A DNA stretch of 64,000 nt, from NCBI GenBank assembly GCA_002279825.1, contig NCCV01000005.1, positions 1 through 64,000 of the forward strand, read 5' to 3'. The DNA comes from Sphingomonadales bacterium 12-68-11 (lineage in GTDB: Bacteria > Pseudomonadota > Alphaproteobacteria > Sphingomonadales > Sphingomonadaceae). A program made the position numbers and the translations under genes. Of this stretch, positions 20,084 to 31,636 are shown piece after piece (positions within the stretch are counted from its first letter, which is position 1; every line of letters starts with the position of its first letter). Below the pieces are notes generated by a model that worked only from the letters and a program-made list of their open reading frames with translations, searched no databases and was not told the DNA's origin.

Positions 20084-22231
20084 CTATTCGCCTCCCGCCA
20101 GTCCGCGCGCGCGCAGCATGGGTTCCACCGCCGGATCGCGCCCGGCATAGTCGCGGTACATCGGGCCATAGTCCTTGGTGTGCCCCTGGCCGAGGAAAGT
20201 CGCGCGCACGTGGTCGCCGTTGGCGCGCGTCGGTCCGCCGTTCTGCTCGATCCAGTCCCACGCATCGTGCGCCAGCATCTCGGTCCAGATGTAGCTGTAG
20301 TACCCGGCCGAATAGCCGTTGCTCCAGATGTGCCGGAAATAGGGCGAGCGATAACGCGGCGGGATCAGCCGCGTATCGAGCCCGATGCCGCCGAGCGCCG
20401 CGGCTTCGAAGGCCTCGGCCTCGGTCCGGCCCGCGGCGGCGCCGCGGCGGTGCCATTCCATGTCGAGCAGCGCCGCGGTCAGCGTTTCGCCGAACTCCAG
20501 CCCCTGGTTGAACTTGGCCGCCGCGTCGAGCTTGGCGACCAGCTCCGCCGGGATCGGCGCGCCGGTCTGATAATGCCGGGCGTAGCGGTTCAGGATCGCG
20601 GGGATCGTCGCCAGGTTCTCGTGGAACTGGCTCGGGAACTCGACGAAGTCGCGCGCGGTGCTGGTCCCCGACAGCGAGGGGTAGCGCTGGTCGGCGAACA
20701 TGCCGTGGATCGCGTGGCCGAACTCGTGGAACGTGGTGGTCACGTCGTCGAAAGTCATCAGCGCCGGCTCGCCCGGCTGCGGCGGGGTGACGTTGAGCGT
20801 GTTGTGGATGACCGGCTTGAGCCCCAGCAGGTGCGACTGGTCGACGAAGTTGCCCATCCACGCCCCGCCGCGCTTGTTGGGCCGCGCGAACGGATCGAAA
20901 TAGAACAGCGCCAGCTCGCTGCCGTCCTTGTCGAACACGGTATAGACCCGCATGTCGGGGTGGTAGGTCGGCAGGTCGGTGCGCCGCTGGAACATGACCC
21001 CGTAGAACTGGGTCATCGCCGGGAACACGCCGTCCTCCAGCGTGCGCCAGACTTCGAAGTACGGCCGGATCGCCGCCTGGTCGATATCGTAGCGCGCCTT
21101 GCGGACTTTCTCGGCGTAGTAGCTCCAGTCCCACGGCTCGAGCGCGCCGTTGATCCCGTCGGCGCGCGCCATTTCCTCCAACATGGCCCGCTCGCGCTGC
21201 TGCGTGGCGGCCAGCGCGGGCACGAAATCGCGCATGAATGCGATGGCCTTGGCCGGCTCTTTGACCATCCGGTCGTACATCGCATACGTCGCGTGGTCGG
21301 GCAGGCCGAGCAGCGCCGCGCGCTGGGCGCGCAGCTCGGCCAGTTCCTCGATCAGGTCGGTGGTGTCGTTGGCATCGCCGCTCGACGTGCGGTTGATGCT
21401 CGCCTCGAACAGCGCGCGGCGCGTCGCGCGGTTGGTCAGGCTGGTCAGCAGCGGCTGCTGGGTGATGTTGATGAGCGCCAGCGCGAACTTGCCCGGTTGG
21501 CCCATCTTGGTGGCAAGCGCGGCGGCGGCCTGGATCTGGGCCTCGCTCAGGCCGGCGAGCTCGGCGCGGGTGCCGAACACCGGCGAGCGGGCCGCGGTCG
21601 CTTCGGTCAGCTTCTGCCCGAACTCGGTTTCGAGCCCGGCGATGCGTCCGTTGAGCGCCTTGAGCCGCTCCTTCTGGCCGGCGTCGAGCAGTGCGCCGGC
21701 GTGGACGAAATCGGCGTAAGTGGTTTCGAGCAGCATGGCATCTTCGGGCGTCATGCTCATCGCCGCGCGGGCGTCGTAAACCGCTTTCACGCGGGCGAAC
21801 AGCCGGGCGTTGAGATAGGTATCGTCGTTCAGCGCGGCGAGCTGCGGGGCCAGCGCCGCATCGGCGGCATCGAGCACGGTGTTGGTATTGGCGGCAACCA
21901 GCTGGTCGAACACCGCCCGCGCGCGCGCCAGCACCTGGCCGGCGCGCTGCATCGCCACCAGCGTGTTGTCGAACGTCGGCGGCGCCGGATTGTCGGCGAT
22001 CGCGCTGATTTCCGCCCGCTTGATCGCGATGCCCTGCTCGATCGCCGGCTGGAAGTCGGCGTCGGACAGCTTGGTGAAGTCGGGCGCATGAAACGGCAGC
22101 GTGCTCGGTGCGGCGAAATAGCCGGTCGCTTGCGGGGCGGAGAGGGTTGTGGCCACGGGTTCGTTCTCCAAAGTGGCGCAGGCGGACAGCATAGCGCCGA
22201 GCGCGGCTCCGGCCAGCAGGCGAATGATCAT
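20084..22231 (-). CDS. M3-family peptidyl-dipeptidase, lipoprotein
   Basis: 715 residues. The N-terminus MIIRLLAGAALGAMLSACATLE has a lipobox (LSAC), so the enzyme is probably membrane-anchored in the periplasm. The zinc site is HEFGHAIHGMF with the third ligand in the following FVEFPSQFHEN segment, all typical of Dcp/oligopeptidase-A-type M3 metallopeptidases. It should release dipeptides from peptide C-termini. A GGAG ribosome site precedes the ATG. The neighbours are unrelated. Confidence 0.95.
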   Translation of the reverse strand: MIIRLLAGAALGAMLSACATLENEPVATTLSAPQATGYFAAPSTLPFHAPDFTKLSDADFQPAIEQGIAIKRAEISAIADNPAPPTFDNTLVAMQRAGQVLARARAVFDQLVAANTNTVLDAADAALAPQLAALNDDTYLNARLFARVKAVYDARAAMSMTPEDAMLLETTYADFVHAGALLDAGQKERLKALNGRIAGLETEFGQKLTEATAARSPVFGTRAELAGLSEAQIQAAAALATKMGQPGKFALALINITQQPLLTSLTNRATRRALFEASINRTSSGDANDTTDLIEELAELRAQRAALLGLPDHATYAMYDRMVKEPAKAIAFMRDFVPALAATQQRERAMLEEMARADGINGALEPWDWSYYAEKVRKARYDIDQAAIRPYFEVWRTLEDGVFPAMTQFYGVMFQRRTDLPTYHPDMRVYTVFDKDGSELALFYFDPFARPNKRGGAWMGNFVDQSHLLGLKPVIHNTLNVTPPQPGEPALMTFDDVTTTFHEFGHAIHGMFADQRYPSLSGTSTARDFVEFPSQFHENLATIPAILNRYARHYQTGAPIPAELVAKLDAAAKFNQGLEFGETLTAALLDMEWHRRGAAAGRTEAEAFEAAALGGIGLDTRLIPPRYRSPYFRHIWSNGYSAGYYSYIWTEMLAHDAWDWIEQNGGPTRANGDHVRATFLGQGHTKDYGPMYRDYAGRDPAVEPMLRARGLAGGE

Positions 22232-22316
22232 CGGTGGGTCTCCACGAGCGCGCGGGTCGCGCGTTAGGTTTCTGCCGAAACCGCCTAGCGCCTTAATGGC
22301 CGCTGAAACAAGCCGG

Positions 22317-22865
22317 TCATGCGAGCGGATAGGTCGCCACCGGCTCGTAGTGCGCGCCCGTGCGGCCGAGATGGCTCTCGTAGAGCACGAACTCGCGCAC
22401 TACCCACGGCTCCGCGGCAAGCGTGCCCCAGTGCATCAGCCAGGTGCCGAGCGGCCCGGTGGAGCGATCGATCCGGGCCAGCGTGACATGAGGCACGAAC
22501 CGCCGCGTCTCGCGCGCCAGCCCAGCGCTTTCGCAGGCCTGCTCGACCTTCAGGCGCAGCCCTTCGAGAGCGTCGCTCGGCTTGAGCGCGGCCCACACCG
22601 CGTGTGCGCGCGAGCGCAAGTGGCGGCTCCGCTGGAACGCGCCGACGCCCGCGATCTCCAGCGCGAACGCGGCCGCGTCGATCCGGGCCAGCGCCAGCGC
22701 GAGATCGTCCGCCTGTGGCCGCTCGACCTCGCCGATAAAACGCAGCGTCACATGGAGCTGTTCGTCGCTTTGCCAGCGCGCGTTGTCGATTCCCTCCATC
22801 GTGTCCACCAGCCGGTCGCGTATCGGCTCGGGCGGGCGGATGGCAACGAATAGGCGGTGCGGCAT
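22317..22865 (-). CDS. thpR: RNA 2',3'-cyclic phosphodiesterase
   Basis: 182 residues of the 2H phosphoesterase superfamily. Both HxTx motifs are present, LHVTLRFIGEV and PHVTLARIDRS, so the active site looks intact. The conserved start MPHRLFVAIRPPEPIRDRL sets the initiation at 22865; the open frame upstream is not family sequence. The enzyme opens cyclic phosphates on RNA ends and was first known as 2'-5' RNA ligase. No operon partner. Confidence 0.92.
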   Translation of the reverse strand: MPHRLFVAIRPPEPIRDRLVDTMEGIDNARWQSDEQLHVTLRFIGEVERPQADDLALALARIDAAAFALEIAGVGAFQRSRHLRSRAHAVWAALKPSDALEGLRLKVEQACESAGLARETRRFVPHVTLARIDRSTGPLGTWLMHWGTLAAEPWVVREFVLYESHLGRTGAHYEPVATYPLA

Positions 22866-23389
22866 GGCGATGCTCTGTGACAAGCAACCCAAGGTGGCAA
22901 GCAGGCTTGCGGCGGCGCACCCACCGCGCGGTCTGGCGATTCGATCAGGAGCCGAAGCCGCTGGGCGGCGCGCGGTGCCTCCCCGGGGCCTGCGCAAGTG
23001 CCGCATCGAGTCTGCTCTATGGAGTCGCGTGATTGCTTGGAGGTCTGGCGTAGTCTTGTGGCGAGCCGGCGGGGCCGTTCTTGGTCGATTATGGCGACCA
23101 CTTATCTCGACGCCTTTCGGAATCCTTGATAAGGGCGGTTAAGGGCGAATTTATCCTGAAAACTCTGATATTTACAGATGAAACGAGATGCAAAAATGTC
23201 CTAGTTTGCCAAGTATTTCGTTCGGCGGGGGGCGAACTGGGCGCGCCCTCGCGGCTATTCGGCAGGGGCGCTCGAACTGTCTCCGTTTGAGCCTGCCTCG
23301 CAAAATCAGGCGCTAGCGTGCCGGTCATTTGCCGGTAGAGTTAACGGTGGGATCCAACGCGGCCGCGGGCTCGGTCGGGGTAGGGAAGC
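22866..23389. other. Intergenic region with an AT-rich block upstream of the LuxR-type gene
   Basis: No gene seen in these 524 bases. About 23130-23225 is clearly AT-rich compared with the rest of the window (TTTATCCTGAAAACTCTGAT, ATGCAAAAATGTCC) and probably holds promoters or a binding site for the regulator cluster at 23390. I could not fix -35/-10 elements. A ribosome site (GTAGGGAAGC) lies directly before 23390. Confidence 0.45.
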
Positions 23390-23905
23390 ATGGGCCTAGA
23401 GCATTCCGACGACGAGATTGTCCTCGCGGGCCTGACGGCCAAGCAGCGCGAGGTCATGGACCTGTTGATCGAGCACAAGACCTCGAAGGAAATCGCGCGC
23501 TTGCTCGGCATCTCGCCGCATACCGTCGATCAGCGCATCCAGTTCGCCAAGGAGAAGCTGGGCGCGAACAGCCGCAACGAAGCCGCCGCCCTGTACCGCC
23601 GCCTGATGGAGATATGCGGTCCACTGACATATGAAGATTTCCCCCTCGCGCCGCGGCCGATCGAACCGGAAGTTGCGCACGGGACGCCGGCCGGGCTGCT
23701 CTCGCCACTGCGGCGCGAACGGCTCATGGCCGGAGCCCCGCGCGATGCGGTAGCGGATCTCGCGGTCGTCCCGGAGCTGTTCGACGGCCGTCATGGCACG
23801 TTGGCGAGACTGGGCACGATCGTCGCGATCGCCGTCTTCCTCGTCATCTTCGTGCTCGGCGGACTGGCCATCTTCTCCAAGCTTTCGGAGTTGCTGGCCC
23901 CCTGA
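23390..23905 (+). CDS. LuxR-type helix-turn-helix regulator with C-terminal membrane anchor
   Basis: 171 residues. The DNA-binding domain is at the N-terminus (residues ~12-68): LTAKQREVMDLLIEHKTSKEIARLLGISPHTVDQRIQFAKEKLGA, a typical LuxR/FixJ-type HTH. The middle is proline-rich and variable. A single hydrophobic helix (LGTIVAIAVFLVIFVLGGLAIF, ~residues 141-162) ends the protein, so the DNA-binding domain would be held at the inner membrane. There is no receiver or autoinducer domain. It heads a run of same-direction small genes (to 25596) likely to form one regulatory unit. Confidence 0.85.
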   Translation: MGLEHSDDEIVLAGLTAKQREVMDLLIEHKTSKEIARLLGISPHTVDQRIQFAKEKLGANSRNEAAALYRRLMEICGPLTYEDFPLAPRPIEPEVAHGTPAGLLSPLRRERLMAGAPRDAVADLAVVPELFDGRHGTLARLGTIVAIAVFLVIFVLGGLAIFSKLSELLAP

Positions 23906-23969
23906 GGCGGACGTCGCGCGGCTCATCGACCTGGGTTCCGTGGCCGATGGCCGAGTTGAGGGGTTTGCT

Positions 23970-24284
23970 ATGTCAATGACCGTTCCGATCGCGCAGATGC
24001 GCATTGCCCGCGATATCAGCGAAGCCGAAAGGGCGCTCGACGAGGCGCTCATTCGCCAGTCGTCGCTGTTCACGACGATGGTCACCGCCCGGCGCGACAC
24101 GCGCAGCGACCCGTACACCGGGCATGAGGCGCTGCTGCGGCTGGCCAAGTCGCAACAGTCGCTGCTCGAAGCCGGCGGCAACCTGGCGCGGGTTCACGGC
24201 TCGCTGCTTGGCGTGCAGAAGGAATTGTGCGGCGCCGACGATTGCCCGCCGGAAGAGACGGAGCCGGTGAAGCGGCTGGCCTGA
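23970..24284 (+). CDS. Small helical protein of unknown function
   Basis: 104 residues starting MSMTVPIAQMRIARDISEAERALDEAL, with a GAGGGG ribosome site. It is almost all helix. Two cysteines sit near the end (KELCGADDCPPEE). I do not recognise a family. It lies 64 bases after the membrane-anchored LuxR-type gene and 22 bases before a membrane protein gene, so it is probably part of the same transcript. Confidence 0.65.
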   Translation: MSMTVPIAQMRIARDISEAERALDEALIRQSSLFTTMVTARRDTRSDPYTGHEALLRLAKSQQSLLEAGGNLARVHGSLLGVQKELCGADDCPPEETEPVKRLA

Positions 24285-24306
24285 TCATGGGCATCCGCGT
24301 CGCTCC

Positions 24307-24825
24307 ATGATGTCACCGCTGGTCGTCTCCATCCTTACCCTGGTGGTGAGTTCGGGCTTGCTCGCCTCCTGGCGAGGCGGGCCGCCCGAGCGGCTGGCGG
24401 CGGCGATCATCGTCGGCTGGGTGCTGACTGACGCGCTCTACCACGTGCTGTTCGGGCCGTCGGGGTTCGAAGAGGTCGATCCGGTTCACCTGGTGCTCGA
24501 CGGCGCCGAACTGGTCGCAATCACGTGGCTGGCGCTACAGGCCAACCGCATGTGGCCGATGTGGGCGGCCGCCGCGCAGCTCATCTGCGTAACCGGTCAC
24601 CTTGCCGCGTTCGTGGAACCCGTCGCCGTGCGGCGCGCCTATTGGGCGATGACCCAGTTGCCGCAGTACATCCAGCTCACGGCGCTTTTGCTCGGGGCCT
24701 TCGCGCACGCCCGGCGCGTCCGGCGGTTCGGCCCCTATCGAAGCTGGCGGGTACCGAAAGCCGCGCCGGCGCCCGCTTTTATCGCTTCGCGGCACAACCC
24801 GCCTGGCAGGATTGATCGACCATGA
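24307..24825 (+). CDS. Membrane protein of unknown function, 4-5 helices
   Basis: 172 residues with hydrophobic helices at about 3-20, 30-50, 58-78, 82-100 and 115-135, then a basic C-terminal tail (RRVRRFGPYRSWRVPK). No known family motif is visible. Its TGA overlaps the ATG of the next gene (ATGA at 24822-24825), showing translational coupling. The context suggests a role alongside the LuxR-type and winged-helix regulators, but nothing in the protein proves it. Confidence 0.65.
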   Translation: MMSPLVVSILTLVVSSGLLASWRGGPPERLAAAIIVGWVLTDALYHVLFGPSGFEEVDPVHLVLDGAELVAITWLALQANRMWPMWAAAAQLICVTGHLAAFVEPVAVRRAYWAMTQLPQYIQLTALLLGAFAHARRVRRFGPYRSWRVPKAAPAPAFIASRHNPPGRIDRP

Positions 24826-25142
24826 GCCAAACAATGACCGACTTTGCCGACGTGGCCTGCGGCGTGATCGAGCGCTGGGCCGCGCGCCACCACCCCGAGG
24901 CGAGCAACTTCCGCTGGGTGGCGCAGGCGCCGGCGCAAGACTGGGGCTACGATCCTCCCGCCTGGACGCGCGCAATCAGCGAGATCCAGCGCGATTTCGA
25001 ACGCCGCATCGGCTTCGCAATCCCGCTCCCGCCAGCCGAGAAGCGCAAGACCGCCGACTTCACCTTGCTCAAGACCCACTACCTGCTGGTCCGCAAGGCC
25101 GAGACCAAGAGCGGACAGACCGTGCTCAAGGCGCTGCTGTGA
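24822..25142 (+). CDS. Small soluble protein of unknown function
   Basis: 106 residues starting MSQTMTDFADVACGVIERWAARHHPEAS, coupled by ATGA to the membrane protein before it. The sequence is amphipathic with several Trp residues (RWVAQAPAQDWGYDPPAWTRA) and a Lys-rich end. I do not recognise the family. It lies 31 bases upstream of the winged-helix regulator. Confidence 0.6.
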   Translation: MSQTMTDFADVACGVIERWAARHHPEASNFRWVAQAPAQDWGYDPPAWTRAISEIQRDFERRIGFAIPLPPAEKRKTADFTLLKTHYLLVRKAETKSGQTVLKALL

Positions 25143-25173
25143 CGACCGGCCCGGCCCCCGAGGGAGAATCCCC

Positions 25174-25596
25174 ATGGCAAAGATAGAGCCGGTCTTGAAT
25201 GGGTACGGCGAGAGCTATGCCGGCCCGCTGGCGCCGCTCGGCCTGATCGCCGAGGAAGTGTATCGCGACCGCCGCTTGCGCAGCCGCTATCTGCCCGATC
25301 GCCTGCTCGGCGAACCCGCCTGGGACATGCTGCTCGACCTGTTCGCCGCCGAGACGCGCGGGCAGACCGTCTCGGTGTCGAGCGCGTGCCTCGCCGCGGA
25401 AGCGCCGATGAGCACCGGCCTGCGCTGGCTGCAGCACCTCGAGGTGGACGGGCTGGTCGAGCGCTGGCCCGATCCCGGCGACGCGCGCCGCCATTTCGTC
25501 CGCCTGACGCCGCACGGCTCGGCGTGTCTGGCCGCCTATTTCAGCGAATGCCGCCGCGACATCCTGAGCGGCGTGGGACCGGCCTCGAGCCGCTGA
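25174..25596 (+). CDS. MarR-like winged-helix transcription regulator
   Basis: 140 residues with a strong AGGGAGA ribosome site. The conserved core reads [15 protein letters not shown]...[17 protein letters not shown], then the winged helix [49 protein letters not shown], where the recognition helix and the basic wing are clear. I associate proteins of this pattern with sphingomonads, where they accompany LuxR-type regulators. It closes the 23390-25596 cluster. Confidence 0.85.
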   Translation: MAKIEPVLNGYGESYAGPLAPLGLIAEEVYRDRRLRSRYLPDRLLGEPAWDMLLDLFAAETRGQTVSVSSACLAAEAPMSTGLRWLQHLEVDGLVERWPDPGDARRHFVRLTPHGSACLAAYFSECRRDILSGVGPASSR

Positions 25597-25733
25597 TCTC
25601 CCCGCGCGCCGGCGACGAGGGCGCGTGAAAATGGGCCGGTTGCCGATTGCGCGGCCAGGCCCCACATGGCGCTGCGGACGCAGGCCTGCGTCCCCCTTGA
25701 CCCCGTCGAACATTTGCGGAACATCCATTCCCG

Positions 25734-28682
<2,949 letters not shown>

Positions 28683-28780
28683 TCGAAGGGGCCGAGCAGG
28701 TGGTCAAGGAGCCGCGGAGCTATACCGGGCAGTACCTGGCGCCCCTGTTGGGGAAGAGGTCTGCGGTGGCGGCGGAGTAG
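28683..28780 (+). pseudogene. Second, out-of-frame copy of the UvrA C-terminal tail
   Basis: Read in the frame shifted by two from uvrA, the bases encode [32 protein letters not shown] and a TAG stop at 28778-28780. [11 protein letters not shown]...PLL repeats the in-frame tail of uvrA. Most differences between the two copies are synonymous third-base changes. This copy looks like the more usual UvrA ending (YTGQYLAPLL). It has no start of its own and is not expected to be expressed except by frameshifting. Confidence 0.75.
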
Positions 28781-28788
28781 GGAATAGC

Positions 28789-30048
28789 GTGCTTCAAAAG
28801 GAATTTCAGAAGCAAGTGAAGCGAGCTCCAGCCATGATGCTGGCTAAGGTTCTTGCGCCAAAGCTGAAGGACGCTGGCGTTAAGAAATACCGAAAAACTG
28901 CGGATCGGTTTGCAGAGCATATCATTGCGAATGGAGATGCACCGTTCAGCCTTGGTTCTCACGGCACTGATGAGCTCATCTCGATCTCGTTTGACGACGA
29001 AGATTATATTCAACTCGAAAAGATTCAAACTGAGTTCTTTGGAGAGTTGCCTGACCTTATTGAGAGAGTTGCATCCGCGACGTCTGATCTGACAGCCCGA
29101 TCAACGGTTAGGCATTGGCGCGAGAATCGTTATCTTGAGCTAAGGCAGCTCGATGCTTTTCGAATAAACTTAGAAGATCGGTGGGGAGACGGTTTAGATT
29201 TTCTCCGTGTCTTGTTGAGTTTAAGCCTCGAGATAGGCCAAGAGTTTCACGAACGGTTGGCGAAATCCCGAGCTCGCAAAAACCGTTCGCTGCGAGTCGC
29301 ACTGTCCCGTCTGCATATTCGCGCTTGCCAAGTCGCACGCGAGGTACTGGTTCTGCTCGAGAATGGGTTAGCAGATGGGGCGATGGCGCGTTGGCGCACG
29401 CTTCATGAGATCGCTACTGTCGCCCTCGTTATCGATAACGGCGGCGACGGTCTCGCCAAGCGGTATCTTGCTTACGACATAGTCGAACAAAAAAAAGCTC
29501 TTGATCAATACATTCAAGATCATGAGGCATTGGGTTATGCTCCTCCTTCAGTAAGAGAAGCGAAGCGCACAAATGCTGCCTTTGAGGAAGCGATTAAGGA
29601 ATTTGGATCAAATTTCGGCCAGCCTTACGGCTGGGCCGCTGAGTACCTTACCCTAAAAACTCCAAGATTTGTGGACATACAGAAGGCTGCAGGCCGAGCC
29701 ATGATGCAGTCTCATTATAAGATGGCTAGCTATAACGTTCACGCGACGCCCAGAGCACTTTCTTTTAGACTCGGATCGCTCAACCAGCCAGATTTCCTGG
29801 TCGCCGGCTCCTCGAACGCGGGCATTGACGAGCCGGGGCAAAACTTGGCCTTCTCGCTCGTCCAAATTACGTCCAAATTATGTGACAGTCCTTCCCTTGA
29901 TGACATTGTTGCCATGAAGACATTGGTTGCGTTGAGAGACAAGGCGGTCGAAGAGTTGATTGCCGCTGCAAAAAGACTTGTCCGAGATGATCGAGAAGTC
30001 AGGCGAGTTCTCAATGAGCAGGGTGTAAGCGCCGACGTAATCTGGTGA
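28789..30048 (+). CDS. DUF5677 family protein
   Basis: 419 residues. The core motif MARWRTLHEIATVALVIDN and the following KRYLAYDIVEQKKALDQY fit DUF5677, a helical family of unknown function often found in accessory regions. Much of the first half is charged helix. The start is taken as GTG at 28789, eight bases after AGGGA; an ATG at 28834 is a shorter alternative. Base composition is distinctly less GC-rich than the flanking genes, so the gene was probably acquired. It begins right behind the disturbed uvrA end. Confidence 0.75.
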   Translation: MLQKEFQKQVKRAPAMMLAKVLAPKLKDAGVKKYRKTADRFAEHIIANGDAPFSLGSHGTDELISISFDDEDYIQLEKIQTEFFGELPDLIERVASATSDLTARSTVRHWRENRYLELRQLDAFRINLEDRWGDGLDFLRVLLSLSLEIGQEFHERLAKSRARKNRSLRVALSRLHIRACQVAREVLVLLENGLADGAMARWRTLHEIATVALVIDNGGDGLAKRYLAYDIVEQKKALDQYIQDHEALGYAPPSVREAKRTNAAFEEAIKEFGSNFGQPYGWAAEYLTLKTPRFVDIQKAAGRAMMQSHYKMASYNVHATPRALSFRLGSLNQPDFLVAGSSNAGIDEPGQNLAFSLVQITSKLCDSPSLDDIVAMKTLVALRDKAVEELIAAAKRLVRDDREVRRVLNEQGVSADVIW

Positions 30049-30114
30049 CTTTCACGCTGACGGCAAGGTGCTCCGACGGAGCGGAGTCGGTCAACCGAAA
30101 CTCCCGCAGGAGCT

Positions 30115-30250
30115 ATCCTCCCCGGTACGGGGAGGGGGACCGCGACGCGCAGCGTCGGGGTGGAGGGGGCTCTCCGCAAACGCTGCGCTGACCGAGGGCC
30201 TCCTCCGTCAGCCGCTGCGCGGCTGCCACCTCCCCGCGAGCGGGGAGGAT
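30115..30250. repeat. 136-bp palindromic element with 9-bp terminal inverted repeats
   Basis: The ends are ATCCTCCCC (30115-30123) and GGGGAGGAT (30242-30250), exact inverted repeats. Each end also forms its own hairpin (CCTCCCCG-gta-CGGGGAGG and CCTCCCCG-cgag-CGGGGAGG). The middle is GC-rich and noncoding. A half copy lies at 61769-61794 and a diverged relative inside the gene at 32675. It looks like a non-autonomous mobile repeat of the REP/MITE type. Confidence 0.65.
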
Positions 30251-30254
30251 CGAG

Positions 30255-30462
30255 GAACCATTTTCCTAAACTCCCCAAACCTGCATACAGAACCCGGTTC
30301 TCCCTCCCGCTGCAGGAGCCGAACCGATGCCAGGCCGCACTCCCAAGCCGCCTTACGACCGCTTTACGCTTCCCGGCGATGTTCCCGATGAGACGCGTCC
30401 CGGCTGCTGGCCGCCAGCAACCCGCGGGCCGCAAGTGGATCCCCAGTTCGCGCGGTCTCGGG
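30255..30462 (+). pseudogene. Truncated copy of the leader and 5' end of the HTH gene at 32675
   Basis: Over 208 bases this matches 32602-32824. It shares GAACCATTTTCCTA, AACCTGCATACAGAACCCGG, TTCTCCCTCCCGC, a CAGGAGC ribosome site and an ATG at 30327 with the codons for PYDRFTLPGD. After that it contains small indels relative to the other copy, and it ends at CTCGGG. What follows is unrelated, so the gene is truncated. Confidence 0.75.
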
Positions 30463-30494
30463 TTGTTTCTCGCTTCCCCAGTGATTCTCGTGGA

Positions 30495-31166
30495 CTAGCG
30501 GTTCGCGATCTCTTCAGCGTCTTCAATCTCGAACTCGTCGATCGGCGGCCTTCCCAGCGCGGAAAACGTCGAAGCTATCAGGAGCGCTGCCGCTGGGACT
30601 CCGAAGGAAGTCAGCAAGTCTATGTATCCGAAGGGAAGAATTTGCGCCAATCTTAGAGTGTCGAACGTGTGGGCAAGCGTCGCGATTAGGCCAAGGAAGG
30701 GAGCTACTGATGCCGCCGGAATCAGTTTCTCTAGAAGTCCTCTGATCGAAAAGTTCCGAGATGATACTTGCTGATCGCTAATCAGCGTATCACAACAGAA
30801 TTCGTCCGTTTCAAACTCCACACGGAATTTGCGTGATCGGCACCTGTAAGGAATTGCCGCGCCGAATCCGTTATAGCTAAAGCCAAGGAGGAATTGGTCA
30901 GAGACGAAAAATTCCAACGCGAACTGGTATCTTGTAGTCAGATTGCATTTCGAGGTCGCATACTGTATTGTCTTAACGCTCGAAATGTAAGCATCGCGAA
31001 ACAGATATTCATGACCGAATATCACTGCGAATCCAGATGTACCGGTTGGCTGGAGCCCATCTGGAGCGAGAGTTGGTGGGCTTCCGCAATCGAAGCGTGC
31101 GCGAAACTCCGCTCCAATAGCGATGCCACGCTTGAAGCGAACTGGAAAAGACTGCTGCAATTGCAC
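30495..31166 (-). CDS. Unknown protein with two C-terminal membrane helices, start uncertain
   Basis: 223 residues from a GTG at 31166 that has no properly spaced ribosome site. The frame stays open upstream to a stop near 31220, with plausible coding sequence (IALASDQITGKDFNGR) but no start codon, so the 5' end may be truncated. The C-terminal third has two hydrophobic helices (SVAPFLGLIATLAHTF and GVPAAALLIASTFSALG). Composition is low-GC. I do not recognise the family. It lies between the two direct-repeat copies. Confidence 0.5.
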   Translation of the reverse strand: MQLQQSFPVRFKRGIAIGAEFRARFDCGSPPTLAPDGLQPTGTSGFAVIFGHEYLFRDAYISSVKTIQYATSKCNLTTRYQFALEFFVSDQFLLGFSYNGFGAAIPYRCRSRKFRVEFETDEFCCDTLISDQQVSSRNFSIRGLLEKLIPAASVAPFLGLIATLAHTFDTLRLAQILPFGYIDLLTSFGVPAAALLIASTFSALGRPPIDEFEIEDAEEIANR

Positions 31167-31312
31167 CCTCCCGTTGAAATCTTTCCCTGTGATTTGATCA
31201 GATGCAAGAGCTATTCGAAGCGTTCAGCGCGGATGCCAATCCAGGCGAGCTTCTTGAGTTCCGGGTGAGTACCGGGGACACTATACTCAATTCCCACTAC
31301 GTCGCCCCGACT

Positions 31313-31636
31313 TCACCGCACCTCCACGAACCTCTCTCCCGCGTGCAGCAACGCCTCGATCCGCTCCCACCGCGCCTCCAACCACGTCGCCAGCGCCGCG
31401 TTCGAGGCGTTCCCGCATCGCAGCCACAGGAAGGCGAACCGGTCGGGCAGCCGCAGGGTCACGAAGTCCTCGTCCTTGCTGACCAGCGCGGCGCCGTCCG
31501 TCTCGGCGCGGGCGGCGATCGCTTCATCGCTCGCCGCGAGCAGTCCGATCTCGAACACGTGAACCGCCTCGTGACCGCGTTCGCGCAGCCAGCCGCAGAG
31601 CGCGGGCGGCAATTGCGCGTCGACGAGGAACCGCAT
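31313..31636 (-). CDS. DUF5615 PIN-like toxin of a toxin-antitoxin pair
   Basis: 107 residues starting MRFLVDAQLPPALCGWLRERGHEAVHVFEIGL, with the acidic PIN-like residues in FLVDAQLP and SKDEDFVTL. DUF5615 proteins are predicted PIN-fold ribonuclease toxins. The ATG at 31636 shares one base with the stop of the upstream DUF433 gene (TGATG), the usual antitoxin-first arrangement. It probably cuts RNA when the antitoxin is lost; the target is unknown. Confidence 0.85.
   Translation of the reverse strand: MRFLVDAQLPPALCGWLRERGHEAVHVFEIGLLAASDEAIAARAETDGAALVSKDEDFVTLRLPDRFAFLWLRCGNASNAALATWLEARWERIEALLHAGERFVEVR

Larger units (their letters stand above)
30049..30494. other. Intergenic stretch made of repeat elements and a gene remnant
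   Basis: No intact gene in these 446 bases. It holds a palindromic element (30115-30250) followed directly by a degraded copy (30255-30462) of the leader and first codons of the gene at 32675. Both are listed separately. Confidence 0.6.

Noticed and set aside
20042..22267. A 741-codon plus-strand frame opposite the M3 peptidase gene
   Set aside because: Antisense shadow of a gene with an intact zinc site and signal peptide; low-complexity translation.
28683..28780. Programmed frameshift joining uvrA to its second tail
   Set aside because: No slippery sequence is visible and a repeat lies between the copies; a recombination remnant is simpler.
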